Shown: positions 1-12,400, counted from the stretch's first letter. The stretch is DNA of 64,000 nucleotides from Elmis aenea (GCA_947652605.1 OX393582.1:12176544-12240543); one strand, 5' to 3'. Program-made: numbers and translations. Notes: generated by a model not told the origin, from the sequence alone.

Positions 1-45
1 ATAAAACGATATCGTAATAAGTTTTTATAATATTTTAAGTCTTTA

Positions 46-1600
46 AGGCCACCTCTTCTTCTTCTTTTTCTTAATTGGTTCCTCTTGTACCTTTCGGTGT
101 CGAGATATGCTTTTCTATTTCCGGGTTATGTTTCTTCACTCCTGCCTATCATTAGCTAATTGTGGCACATCTCTCCAGCTGAATCCTTTTTCTTCTAGTC
201 TCTGCCTCACTTCCTTTTCCCAATTTATTCTTCGTCTTCCTCTATTTCTTTTTCCTTCCATCTTCATTTTCCATCCTATTTTGGCGTATCTACTTTTTGG
301 CATGAGTAGTAGATGTCCAAGTCATCTTAATGTCTGTTCCTCCTAGTTTATTTCGAATTTTTCTGTTACCGATTTTATCGATTAGTCTACATCCCTCTAT
401 TCTTTTCGGAAAACTCATCTCCTGTGCCTGTATTCTTTCTTTTTGTTTTTGTGTAAGTCTCCACGTTTCTAAGCTGTACTTGAGGATGGGTACGTACACT
501 GCATTAAAAACTCGCGTTATCGTTTTTTCTCCTTCTTGCTTTTCAAAAATTTAATAGTGGCGTAGTAAATTTTTGTCGCTGCCTCTATTCTATTATTCAG
601 ATCTTCCTCCAATTTACCATTCTCTGCAATTATTGTTCCTGAATATTCAAAATTCGCTACCTGCTCTATCTTTTTTTGGTCTAGCATATTTGTAACTGGT
701 TCATGATTTTTATAACCATAGCTTTTGTCCTTGTTATATTAATATTCATATTATATCTACTTAATGTATCTGCCCATCCCTCTAGATTGTATTGCAAGAC
801 CTTTTTGCTTTTAGCTAATAGCACCACATCATCTGCAAAGGCTTGTGCTGTTAAGGATGTTGGTTTTAGCTTATTCCAACTCCAGTGGGCTTTTTTGTGT
901 TTTGCTTACATGCCTTAATTATTTTATCAATAAGAATTATAAAGAGCAGTGGATTTAATGTGCTTCCTTGTCTTACTCCCACTGTTGTTATAAATTCCTG
1001 GGAACTAATGTTATAGGTTCGCACATAATTTCTACTACTCTTAAATAAACTCTTGATGGCGTTTAATAATCCTTCTCCCACTCTACTTTGTGTCAATATC
1101 TTCCAGATCTTTTCCATTGGCACTATATTAAAGGCTTTAGACAGATTGATAAAGCACAAAAACACCAACTTTAATTGTTCCTTTGCTTTTTCACCTAACT
1201 GTCTTAACGTAAAAGTTAGATCCCTTGTGTTTCTAACCGGTCTGAAGCCACATTGCGCCTCTTCCGAATTTCTTTCAAAATAAGTCCTTAATCTCCTTCA
1301 AAATTTTTTCATATAATTTTTTTGCTACACTAAGAGGAGATATGCCTCTATAGTTTTCGCATTTTTACTATCGCCAGTTTGAATATCGGTAATTTAACAG
1401 ATACTTCCTCGTCCCTTGGAATATCTTTTTCCTGCCATGCTTTATTTACTATTCTTAGCAGCATTTTCTTTTCATCTAGTACCATGTACATAATCACTTC
1501 AGGTAAAATACCATCATGAATTGCTGCTTTTTCAATTTTCATTTTATGATTTGCTCTATCTAACTCATATTTCAACACAAATATAAGTTATTGGTATACT
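46..1600 (-). pseudogene. Decayed non-LTR retrotransposon (LINE) reverse transcriptase
   Basis: Read on the minus strand, broken reading frames follow the order of a LINE pol. An RT N-terminal segment lies near 1578-1348 (AAIHDGILPEVI, then an IFK-like block). An FINLSKAFN block near 1160 matches the F(I/V)DLEKAFD motif. GVRQGSTLNPLLF near 980 is the RT GxxQG block. A C-terminal segment near 499-290 contains LKYSLETWRLTQKQ, the usual LYGSETW tail. Many stops and frameshifts separate these pieces, so it cannot encode a working enzyme. The 3' end is at the left, in a pyrimidine-rich run near 46-70. A second, shorter copy of the same 3' end is at 45119-45415. The clade is not resolved. Confidence 0.85.
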
Positions 1601-1605
1601 TAAAT

Positions 1606-1690
1606 TCGTCACTAAACACTCTTTTTAAATAACCGCATGTACCATCAACGTTCCATTAAAAAAATGACTTTAAATTTGATATAAATCATA
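1606..1690 (-). repeat. Fragment of a dispersed foldback-arm repeat
   Basis: This stretch (AATAACCGCATGTACCATC and its flanks) is a diverged copy of sequence at about 60870-60950. It is also the reverse complement of about 58705-58770. It therefore belongs to the arm family that flanks the Jockey-type reading frame at 58890-60092. No terminal repeat or target duplication was found for this fragment. Confidence 0.5.
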
Positions 1691-1700
1691 AAACTTTTTC

Positions 1701-1984
1701 GAAAAAGTCAGTAAAGCATAAAAACAAAAAAAATCATATATGAAAGTATGAGAAAACACTTTTTTAAATTCTTTTAGCTGTTAAAACTTAACAGATAATT
1801 AATAATTGTTTACCTGATCAGAAATACAAAAACACTTACATTTTGATTTTAACTGACAGCCATACTAATATTATTACAAAAATATTATTGCAACAGAAAG
1901 TTGAATAACACCTTCAGTGAACATTTAAAAATTTCGAATTTATTTTAATGCCAATTGTATGCGTTTTTAATCCCTATTAATTAA
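1701..1984. other. AT-rich stretch with no recognised feature
   Basis: I see no open frame, terminal repeat or recognisable relic between the arm fragment and the left end of the transposon at 1987. Confidence 0.4.
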
Positions 1985-2002
1985 TATATCGATGGTTAAA
2001 GT

Positions 2003-2242
2003 GTAAAACCTTGTAAGTCGATATTTTTCATAATATTTATTATGGTGGCAAATGTTTAAGAATATCATCATCTATTAAGCTACAAAACCTCTCAAGTCTA
2101 AATTCACAATTAATACTGACAGAGTCATCTATCAAAACCCTGTAAGACTGAAACACTTTAATTTTAAAGCCAAAACCTTTCAAGTCCGACTTAGGAGGTT
2201 TTGACATCAAACGGCATTATTTGTACGACTTACGAGGAGGTA
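2003..2242. repeat. Subterminal repeat cluster, left end
   Basis: Copies of a motif close to CAAAACCTTGTAAGTC occur near 2004, 2085, 2135 and 2173. Reverse-oriented copies lie near 2190-2210 and 2228-2245. At the right end a clear copy lies at about 4498-4512, with weaker ones within 4630-4690. The terminal inverted repeat itself contains the first copy. Repeats in this position usually bind transposase. No binding is shown here. Confidence 0.7.
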
Positions 2243-2287
2243 AAATAACGTGCGTATGTAAATAGGTGTGCTTTTTGGCAGAAAATA

Positions 2288-4337
2288 ATGTCTTTCACAC
2301 AGTGTAATCGTGGAAAGTTAATGGTTGAGATGGTAAAAAAGACTAATACTGTTGATCACACATGGTAAGTAGATTTAGCCTGCTTCATTGCAAAAAAAAT
2401 AAGGTTATTGTTATTATAGTGTGAGCCAAAACAGCATTTCTGATAAAGATAAGAATGTTGAGGATCCGGCAGAAGAAAGTGATCCTTTTGAAGATAGTGG
2501 GTCCAGTTATGAATTGTCAGTTGCCTCTCATACAAGTGATGAATCTTCTTCACTGGAGCAGCCCCCGGTAAACCCACAAATAAGTAAAAAAACATCAAGA
2601 AAGAGAGCAAAGAAAGGAGAAGTCAACAAAAGTAATTGGAGTCGTAATGTAAATAAAACAAAAAGAATGAAAGGAAAAAAATATTTATTATTGCAATTTA
2701 ATAAACAAGGTGCATTCTATGAAAGTGTAGAGAGAAAAGAAAAGCAGATGGGCCCAGCTTGCAACTGTAAAATGTCTAACAAATCTTCTAAGTTGTTCTG
2801 TAGGAGCTTCAGTGAGGAAGATCGAAAGGAGAATTTTCAAAAGTTCTGGAAAATTTTAGGTTGGGATGAGAAAAAAGTTTACATAATGGGTTTGGTTGAT
2901 TTACTGCCTATTAAATCCCACAAAACAGATGACACTTCACTTCAGCGTAAACGGTCGTTCGTTTTTCACTTAAATAATAATAATATTCGAAGGCGAGTAT
3001 GTAAGAAAATGTTTTTAGAAACACTTTCAATTGGAGAGTGGAGTGTACATAGTTGGGTTAACGAGAAAAAGGAAATAAATTTGTTAAGTAGTTCTAAAAG
3101 TTTTCTCAAAAGTAGTACTTCAAAAGAACGTTTACCTAAAACATCCAAAGAAAAAGAATTCCTAAATCAGTTCTTACAAAAGCTTCCGAAGATGGAGAGT
3201 CACTATTGCCGTAAAGATTCAACTAAATTATATTTAGAAGCTACCTGGCAAAATATAAACGACCTGTATAGATTCTATGTCAAGGAATGCACAGAAGAAA
3301 ACTGCCACCCATTGAGCCATACCAGTTTTCGTCAAGTATTTGAAAAACTTAACCTATCGCTATACAGGCCAAAGAAAGATCAGTGTGATATATGTACAGG
3401 TCACAAGGTTGGTAGTATATCAGAAGAAGACTACAGCTTACATCTACGACGCAAGGACTCTGCTCGTGCTGCAAAGGAACACCAAAAAGAGCTAGCTCTA
3501 TCAGATCCATCAAAACTGGTGTTTACTAAGGATGCACAATCTGTACTGACATCTCCAAAATTGCAGGTGTCTGTAGCATACTACAAAAGGAAGTTGAGCG
3601 TACATAATTTTACTTTCTTTAATCTGGGGCATAGCAAAGGCGATTGTTACCTTTGGCATGAAGGAGCAGGACAGGTTACTGCCAATGAATTTACTACAAT
3701 TATAATACATCAACTTGAGAAGTATATAACAGCCTTAACAAATAAAGTAATTATTTTCAGCGACGACTGTGGATATCAAAATCGCAATGTTACTTTGGCT
3801 AATGCCTTGTCAAATTTTGCGACGATAAAAAACATACTAATATACCAATATTATTTAGAAAAGGGTCATACTCAAATGGAGTGTGACTCTATGCATGCAT
3901 GCATAGAACGAAAATTAAAAAACCACGATATTTATGTCCCTGCATGCTACGTTCAAATATGCAAGAATGCAAAATTACAAAGCCAAAAATATGACGTTAA
4001 TTATCTAGACTTTCAATTTTTCAAGAATTACTCGCAAATTAAAAATTATGGTTCTATTCGTCCTGGTAATTTTCCTGGTGATCCAAAGGTTGCGGATATA
4101 AGATGTCTTGCATATCGCCATGATGGAACAATAGATTATAAAATATGCTACGAGGATGACTGGAAACAATTGCCAAGACGACAAACGAGAAATCATAATA
4201 ATGAAAATGTCATTATAACGCCATTATATGAGGTTCCACCAAAAATTAAAGTGGACAAATTCAATCACCTTCAGGACTTAAAAAAACTCCTGCCGGAAGA
4301 TTTCCGGCATTTCTACGACACCATTTCACATACTTAA
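2288..4337 (+). CDS. Putative DDE-type transposase, two exons (2288-2364 and 2420-4337)
   Basis: The long frame opens at a GTG (2421) directly after a splice acceptor (TTATTATAG, ending 2419). I read a first exon from ATG 2288 to 2364 with donor GTAAGT at 2365. The 55-base intron then joins in phase (TG + T = Cys), giving 664 residues starting MSFTQCNRGKLMVEMV. The N-terminal third is acidic, then basic. A zinc-binding-like CDICTGH lies near residue 352. The core has candidate acidic residues D397 (KDAQSV), D474 (SDDCGYQNRN) and E513 (HTQMECDSMH), as expected for an RNase H-fold DDE transposase. The protein matches a family common in insect genomes as uncharacterised proteins, possibly Sola. 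It would excise and reinsert its own element. Confidence 0.75.
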
Positions 4338-4704
4338 TTAGGATTCCTATGATTAAATAAGCTTTTGATGTTTTCTGTTAAATATTTTTCTGGAATACAT
4401 TTTTTTTTCTTAGTTTATTTCTTCTTTTAATTCTGAATCTCTCACAAATTATAGACAAAATCTATTAAGTATTATTTTACTTTAATATTTTAGAAACAAA
4501 ACCTTGTAAGTCAAATATTTAAAAAAAAAAAAAAAACGTTTTGTACTGTTTCACTGGTAGTCATAAAATTAATGTCATAATGCATAATATTATTAAAAAA
4601 TCGAAGCCGATTTTAACGAGAGAAAGCTGTAAAACGTTTTTCATCTCTCGTATAAAATTGTATGAAACTAACTTACGATGTTTTACACTTTAACCATCGA
4701 TATA

Positions 4705-7540
4705 CGGTTTGTTGAGATTTCTTTGATGTATAAATAAGATAAATAATTTAAAACTAACGAATAATCAATGCTCAATAATGGATTAGCCAGTCTTAATTCT
4801 ATTACAATTTTGTTTATTTAAAATCATTTATTTGATATACATTTTGTTTGTGTATACCTTTAATGTTTTAAAACTTTTTTCCTCCTTTTACTAAACAAAA
4901 GCACATAAAGAATTTCGTGCTATGTCTACAGTTTGACTCATTAATTTGTCCTTAAACTACCATTTAAAACAAAAGGATTGTCCTGCTTTGAAAAACCAGA
5001 GTTCATTAGGTTCATTTGTTATCTGATGAACGTAGATTTTGGTAATTTGAGCGAAAGAGAATTAGGAATTAAATTGTAAGTTCGTTATATTAATTACTCA
5101 CTCACAATGTCACAAAAAGTTTGATAAATGTTTAGCTGTAGTTGGACGAGAATAGCACAAAGGCTTTTAGAATATTAATTAAGTAAATATATAGATCTGT
5201 TGTCGTATATGAACGTGAATCTTGTCGCGAACGACATTAATTTCATGTTAATGTGAAAGGAAACAGAAGATATGAAGATTAATATTTGCCTTCGTTCTTA
5301 AAATTAATGACCAAAAATTTTATGACTTCATAAACCCTATTATTATTAGGTTTTTGTAACTTGCGTAAGCTTTCAACATTTTCTTTTAATCTTATACAAA
5401 TATTCACATATTTTAGGTCAGATTTATTTATTTTTTAACAGGCAACTAACTTAAATACAAAAAAGACAATACATGCTATCAAATATCACAATAAAAATAT
5501 ATTTAAAAAGATCCTAATTAAATTAACAATTAATTATTGTTTAGTTAGATATACTCATAAGCAAATGATTGAAATTAAATTGCTTCCAAAATTTGCGATC
5601 TGTATCTTAAAAACGCACATAGATATTTGGTTTTCATTTTCTATCTAGGTCAGTGTTGAGTACTAATCAGATAATACGTAAATAGTTTTCTATAGCTTAC
5701 TTAATAATGATTAATTGCAGATGTGGGTACTGCCCAATGCAGCAATCTTTTTTTTTTTTTACAAAATTTTTGATGTAGCTCTACAGGGTAGGGTGTACAA
5801 TTGCATCACGCAACGTAGTAATTTCAACGCTAATATTTTAAAAGCTGTATACTAACTCCCCTTGATTATTTAAAAAAAAATGCATTTAGGTTGTTTGTAG
5901 AGAAAAATATTATTATTCTTCAAATGTAATCAATATTAATTTTTAGTTTTGCAATAACTGCTATTTAGCAAAGATTTGTTTTATCAATGGTGCTATTATT
6001 TGACAGTCCAAATGCAGACTTTTGTTTTCTATTGCATACTGTATTTTCGTTTTTCGTTTAAATTTAACATTAATGTAGTTTATTATTTGCTATTTTATTA
6101 CTTTTCATGTAACGAAATATTCAATTTAGTGCGTTGTTTACTTTTATTTGTTTTTTAACATTTTTGCATTACAAGCTGTGGGTGCTATTTTTTTGCACAG
6201 AGCCGTAGGTTAAATATTATGTTTCACTGACAGTAGAATTTAAATAAACTAAGCATCAATTAAATATAGAACGATTGTACAACGCGACTATACAAATAAA
6301 GCACCCTTTTGTTGGATTATGTACATATTATATACACCTTAAACGGTTTCTGAAACACTGATTATACTAAGCTTAACGATATACAAATAGATCCTGTAAC
6401 ATTATACCCTAATGAAATTAATTAAATTATTCACAAAACACTGCACTTCATTTAGTCAAAGCGCTTAGCTGTAGAACTTGGATACATGCAAACAAAAAAA
6501 AGTCGTGAGAATATTTTCACATTCTCGCTCAGCGTACATATCTACGATGCGTTGATAATAAAACGTTTTTAAATGAACATTTTTCAATTCGTTGAAAGTG
6601 TAAACAGGTTAGTTTCTGCAACGATAACTTTTTTCATACATGCCAATTTAAATCTGTAAGACCCATGCATTTATAAAAATTTGCCAATGTTTGCGGTTTC
6701 ATGCATTTAGCTCATTTCGATTCGAAAAGTGTTCATATGACGAGCAAATGCGCTTTTGTACAAAATTCGAAGTTACTGCTCCCGTATTGCCAACATGACT
6801 AACAATTTAAAATAAGTCGCCATTTCCGTATCAGCCACATAGTTTTATTACGAAAAAGGAAGAGATGGTCGGACCAGCTTTTATTTCATTGCAATAACAT
6901 CGTTATTATTACACGTTTATCTTGACAAAAAAAGTATCTTCATTCCTCTAGAGAAAACGTTATTAAATTTTCAAGCAATCTACAGCCGAACGCTTTAAGA
7001 ATTCCAATCGCTAAATGGAGTCTGGAGTGGTCAGTCCAGTCAGTATGTTAGTCCACAATATTGAACATTTCTCCTACGTCCTGTGACAATATTGGCGTTT
7101 AACTGACGGAGATGTGTACCTTCGCTTGTTTTTAAATTTATCACATTTCAGTTGTAGGCTCCAAATGTTATTTTTACGATGTAACATACACTGTTAAAAA
7201 ACTTAAATTGGCTTTGAAGGTTGCAGAATCAGTTTATTGACAGAATCAATTTTTTATAAATTTAGTAGTGGTACCTAGTAGTTTTATAAATGGTGTATTT
7301 TCTGACGAATGTAATGTTACCAATAAGTTAAAACAAAGTTTAAGTACAATATTAACCCCACTGTCTAGTCTAATTGAACAAATTTTACCCATCGCGGAGA
7401 GTGCGATTTTACCATGGCTTCCAAAAAAAACACTTTATTTTTTGAAGTCATTTTACTCATTTCACACTCAAAATAAATGTGCAATAAGTAAAAACAATAT
7501 CGTCGCATTTTTCGATTTAAAAAAAATCATCATATGCCGT
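4705..7540. other. AT-rich intergenic DNA without a supported gene
   Basis: This 2.8-kb stretch is very AT-rich, with homopolymer runs. The only open frames are short, including 5976-6158 and 7268-7603 (111 codons). They show no recognised motif and no coding-like composition, so I do not call them genes. No terminal repeats were found. Confidence 0.5.
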
Positions 7541-7550
7541 CATGTCCCAG

Positions 7551-8175
7551 TACATCAATTTGGCTGCCTGCAGTCGTGTGCCATATCATTACAATATTTT
7601 TAAAAAAATTATAATTTATAATAATAAAAGCAAAAAAGCTTAAAAAAGTTAATTTACCAACTAGGTAACTACTCAGTTAAAAAAAATTGGCAGACAATAA
7701 TTTTACGCAAAAAAAAATTATACTAAAATAAACAAAAAATATATCAACATCTTTGTATATTTGCAATAAACATGCTCTTCTTTTGGATTCATCTCTGCCT
7801 AAATAAATACATATTTTATATTTAAATGTTATGTATAAAATTAATAAAATGAAATGTACTTTAAAAAGACACCAATAAGCGCACCTCCTACTTCAACGCA
7901 TATAAAAACACTGAGACGCGTCTGCAAATGCAGTCGTGGCACTATGAGTAGACTTTTTATTTCGAAAGGAAGGGTTGTATAAAAATATGGACCGTGCCCC
8001 TTGTTTACATGGAATATTCAGTGACAGTCAATTTGTATCTACATATATTTAAACGCAAAACATGACTGCGTTTGCAGTCATGCTTCTCCTGGACTGATTT
8101 ACTCTGGCTGCATATGCAGACGTGTCCCAATGTATCACTCCAAAATGACTGCATATGCAGCCGCTGTGCGCGAAG
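7551..8175. repeat. Cluster of short CTGCA-type palindromes
   Basis: Five related sites occur in about 600 bases. They are CTGCCTGCAGTCGTG (near 7565), CTGCAAATGCAGTCGTG (near 7922), GACTGCGTTTGCAGTC (near 8064), CTGCATATGCAGACGTG (near 8109) and GACTGCATATGCAG (near 8148). Each is a small palindrome, and several are followed by CGTG and a CCCA or GCAC word. The cluster could be part of an unrecognised repeat or a protein-binding array. No function can be assigned. Confidence 0.5.
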
Positions 8176-8179
8176 GTGT

Positions 8180-9739
8180 GAAGAATTAAATATTGTGTTG
8201 TCAATATATTAAAATAATTAAAGGAAAACAGTAATGTTTCTACAGTATATTTTATCGTGTCCACATTAAACTACAGCCTTCACGCATATACCTAAAAATG
8301 CAAAGTTTTCTTTAGACATTGTTCAAATTACCTTATTTTCTTTGTAAGTTTGTGTTAGTTAGTACATAAAGCAAAACCAGATTTTGGCCGATAATTAATT
8401 ATTAAAACCAAAATATGTGTGACTTTTAGGGACAACTTTAATAACCACTTTATAATATGCAAATTTTTACTAGAATAACTGAATCTTCATATTGTATATT
8501 ATTGAAGTAGTTAAAGCTGTTTAATTTTTGTTGCATAATTGTTAAAAATAACCCAAGCCTATCTCGCCACACAAAATTAAATTGGAAATGAATACCATAA
8601 AATATTTGGCTTTTGCTGCTCTTAAAATGTGCAAAACCAAATTTTATAGACTTACTTATTAAAATATTCGGACGTGATAGCGTTGGCTATGAGATTGTGT
8701 TGGGCAAAAATCAAAGTTTGTTCTTTTCTGATGCACGCATCCTTTGCGAGTAGGACTGTGCAAAGTTTTTGAAATTATGTTCAACGGTCTCTGAGAAAAG
8801 CGCGAATAACGAGAACGCGGCAATAAACCAAGTTTGTTCGGAAGATAGAAACATCAAAAAAAATTCATAACTCCGTTATTATGCAAGGTTGTTATACACT
8901 TGTATCGTTTCTGAAAACTTTGAGGAGCTGTTTTAGACCTTTTTGGAAATGCATTATTTAGGGTGTCTTTAAAATTTGTAGATAATATAAAGGAAATTGC
9001 GAAATTTTCCTGAAAGACTAGCCAAAATATTGTAAATTTAAGAAAATGGCTTAAATTCCATTCACATATTTAATTAAAAACTTTTTAATCATTATTTCAA
9101 CCAGCTGAGGGATAATTGCCATTTAAAAAGTAGTCGAATGTATGAGAAAAGTTATAAGGAGTTTTTAATTTTTGAAATTACCGCGTGTTTTGTAATGCTG
9201 AACTTTTCTCAATTTATGTTTGGAATTTTGCATTTATTGAAAGATTATTTAAGTCAATGAGGCAAATATTTCTTATTTTACCCTGCATGACGTTAATAAG
9301 GCTAAAATTTAACTTTTTAAAATTATTTAAGATCAGCTGTTATGGTTGAACGAATGTAAACATGCTTCTAAGACGGTCATTAAATATACGCTACATTGTT
9401 GTGAGTCAGAAGGAGATAGATTGTCTATCGGACGTTGATCCTTATATCTATTCTTGAAATGCAAGGCGCTGTTTATCTCCTTTTAACACGTTGGTTGTAA
9501 CAGTCGCATATGTCGTTGCGTTCTTGTCACCTCCTTTATGTGCTCCTGATACAAAATATAAGTAGAAAATCTAACCGATAGAGGTCCCAGCCTGCTCGTT
9601 TTATAATGTATAGCACTCTCTTTGGCCCGCGAAAGAACTTTTGAGACCCCTAAATAGTAAAGACCTTACAAAAAATTTTAGTATGTTATAGAGTTTATTT
9701 TTCTTAGTATAATGCCGTTTGTCTCAACTATTTTGAAAT
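8180..9739. other. Region before the satellite array, no gene seen
   Basis: There is no supported open frame. Near 8852-8885 a short segment (ATTCATAACTCCGTTATT) is a diverged relative of the 196-bp satellite core. Ancient satellite-like or foldback-arm DNA therefore extends left of the clean array. Confidence 0.45.
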
Positions 9740-9743
9740 TTGG

Positions 9744-12400
9744 CAATATGCCAAGAGTTCGCTCGCAAAAATAAAAACATCTCAGTCTACAAAAAAATTC
9801 GTAACTCCGTTATTAGCGTGCCGAAAATGTTGATTCGGAGTTTAAAATGTAGCTAAAAGACTGGCGCATCCAACGATGTAAAGAAAGTGCAAATAAAACA
9901 CTTTTTGATATCATCCACGGCCGTCTGAAAAAGGTCCGGCAATATGCCAAGAAATCGCTCGCAAAAATAAAAACATCTCGGTCTACAAAAAAATTCGTAA
10001 CTCCGTTATAAGCGAACTGAAAATTTTGATTCGTAGTTTAAAATGTAGCTAAAAGACTGGCGCATCCAACGATGTAAAGAAAGTGCAAATAAAACACTTT
10101 TTGATATCATCCACGGCCGTCTGAAAAAGGTCCGGCAATATGCCAAGAGTTCGCTCGCAAAAATAAAAACATCTCGGTCTACAAAAAAATTCGTAACTCC
10201 GTTATTAGCGGACTGAAAATTTTGATTCGAAGTTTAAAATGTAGCTAAAAGACTGGCGCATCCAACGATGTAAAGAAAGCGCAAATAAAACACTTTTTGA
10301 TATCATCCACGGCCGTCTGAAAAAGGTCCGGCAATATGCCAAGAGTTCGCTCGCAAAAATAAAAACATCTCGGTCTACAAAAAAATTCGTAACTCCGTTA
10401 TTAGCGGACTGAAAATTTTGATTCGAAGTTTAAAATGTAGCTAAAAGACTGGCGCATCCAACGATGTAAAGAAAGTGCAAATAAAACACTTTTTGATATC
10501 ATCCACGGCCGTCTGAAAAAGGTCCGGCAATATGCCAAGAGTTCGCTCGCAAAAATAAAAACATCTCGGTCTACAAAAAAATTCGTAACTCCGTTATTAG
10601 CGGACTGAAAATTTTGATTCGAAGTTTAAAATGTAGCTAAAAGACTGACGCATCCGACGATGTAAAGAAAGTGCAAATAAAACACTTTTTGATATCATCC
10701 ACGGCCGTCTGAAAAAGGTCCGGCAATATGCCGAGAGTTCGCTCGCAAAAATAAAAACATCTCGGTCTACAAAAAAATTCGTAACTCCGTTATTAGCGGA
10801 CTGAAAATTTTGATTCGAAGTTTAAAATGTAGCTAAAAGACTGGCGCATCCAACGATGTAAAGAAAGTGCGAATAAAACATTTTTTGATATCATCCACGG
10901 CCGCCTGAAAAAGGTCCGGCAATATGCCGAGAGTTCACTCGCAAAAATAAAAACATCTCAGTCTACAAAAAAATTCGTAACTCCGTTATTAGCTACCCGA
11001 ATATTTTGATTCGGTGTTTAAAATGTAGCTAAAAGACTGGCGCATCCAACGATGTAAAGAAAGTGCAAATAAAACACTTTTTGATATCATCCACGGCCGT
11101 CTGAAAAAGGTCCGGCAATATGCCAAGAGTTCGCTCGCAAAAATAAAAACATCTCGGTCTACAAAAAAATTCGTAACTCCGTTATTAGCTACCCGAATAT
11201 TTTGATTTGGTGTTTAAAATGTAGCTAAAAGACTGGCGCATCCAACGATGTAAAGAAAGTGCAAATAAAACACTTTTTGATATCATCCACGGCCGTCTGA
11301 AAAAGGTCCGGCAATATGCCAAGAGTTCGCTCGTAAAAATAAAAACAACTCGGTCTACAAAAAAATTCGTAACTCCGTTATTAGCTACCCGAATATTTTG
11401 ATTCGGTGTTTAAAATGTAGCTAAAAGACTGGCGCATTCAACGATGTAAAGAAAGTGCAAATAAAACACTTTTTGATATCATCCACGGCCGTCTGAAAAA
11501 GGTCCGGCAATATGCCAAGAGTTCGCTCGTAAAAATAAAAACAACTCGGTCTACAAAAAAATTCGTAACTCCGTTATTAGCTACCCGAATATTTTGATTC
11601 GGTGTTTAAAATGTAGCTAAAAGACTGGCGCATCCAACGATGTAAAGAAAGTGCAAATAAAACACTTTTTGATATCATCCACGGCCGTCTGAAAAAGGTC
11701 CGGCAATATGCCAAGAGTTCGCTCGTAAAAATAAAAACAACTCGGTCTACAAAAAAATTCGTAACTCCGTTATTAGCTACCCGAATATTTTGATTCGGTG
11801 TTTAAAATGTAGCTAAAAGACTGGCGCATTCAACGATGTAAAAAAAGTGCAAATAAAACACTTTTTGATATCATCCACGGCCGTCTGAAAAAGGTCCGGC
11901 AATATGCCAAGAGTTCGCTCGTAAAAATAAAAACAACTCGGTCTACAAAAAAATTCGTAACTCCGTTATTAGCTACCCGAATATTTTGATTCGGTGTTTA
12001 AAATGTAGCTAAAAGACTGGCGCATCCAACGATGTAAAGAAAGTGCAAATAAAACACTTTTTGATATCATCCACGGCCGTCTGAAAAAGGTCCGGCAGTA
12101 TGCCAAGAGTTCGCTCGTAAAAATAAAAACAACTCGGTCTACAAAAAAATTCGTAACTCCGTTATTAGCTACCCGAATATTTTGATTCGGTGTTTAAAAT
12201 GTAGCTAAAAGACTGGCGCATCCAACGATGTAAAGAAAGTGCAAATAAAACACTTTTTGATATCATCCACGGCCGTCTGAAAAAGGTCCGGCAATATGCC
12301 AAGAGTTCGCTCGCAAAAATAAAAACATCTCGGTCTAAAAAAAAATTCGTAACTCCGTTATTAGAATACCGAAAACTTTTTATTCGGTGTTCAAAATTTA
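9744..12400 (+). repeat. 196-bp tandem satellite array, 13 units
   Basis: The word GTAACTCCGT recurs at 9801, 9997, 10193, 10389, 10585, 10781, 10977 and so on to 12349, always 196 bases apart (13 periods). Units fall into two classes at the segment after TTATTAG. The left half mostly has CGGACTGAAAATTTTGATTCG. From 10977 on, the class is CTACCCGAATATTTTGATTCG (one unit has TTTGG). Units 11331 onward also share GCTCGTAAAAAT and AACAACTCGG. The first and last units are diverged at their outer sides. No long frame crosses the array. The block-wise class change suggests amplification of neighbouring units together. Confidence 0.97.

Larger units (their letters stand above)
1987..4702 (+). mobile_element. 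Complete-looking DNA transposon with terminal inverted repeats
   Basis: The left end (TATCGATGGTTAAAGTGTAA, from 1987) and the right end (its reverse complement, ending 4702) form an inverted repeat of about 31 bp with only two mismatches. Both ends are flanked by TA. Because the end itself is palindromic (ATATCGAT), a 4-bp ATAT or TATA duplication is equally possible. The only gene inside is the two-exon transposase at 2288-4337. The internal flanks hold repeated copies of an AAAACCTTGTAAGTC-like motif. The intact frame and near-identical ends point to recent activity. The transposase type and a possible 4-bp duplication fit the Sola superfamily, but this placement is from memory. Confidence 0.85.

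Noticed and set aside
107..554. Open plus-strand frames rich in Ser, Leu and Phe near the left edge
   Set aside because: They are the antisense of the LINE reverse transcriptase relic, whose minus strand gives recognisable motifs.
2421..2423. GTG at 2421 as the transposase start
   Set aside because: Eukaryotic genes rarely start at GTG. A canonical acceptor lies directly before it and an in-phase first exon with ATG 2288 is available.
7268..7603. 111-codon frame, possible small gene
   Set aside because: No recognised motif. Composition is as expected from AT-rich DNA, and it overlaps the start of a palindrome cluster.
9744..12400. CRISPR-like array
   Set aside because: The whole 196-bp unit is repeated without unique spacers, and the context is an insect nuclear genome.
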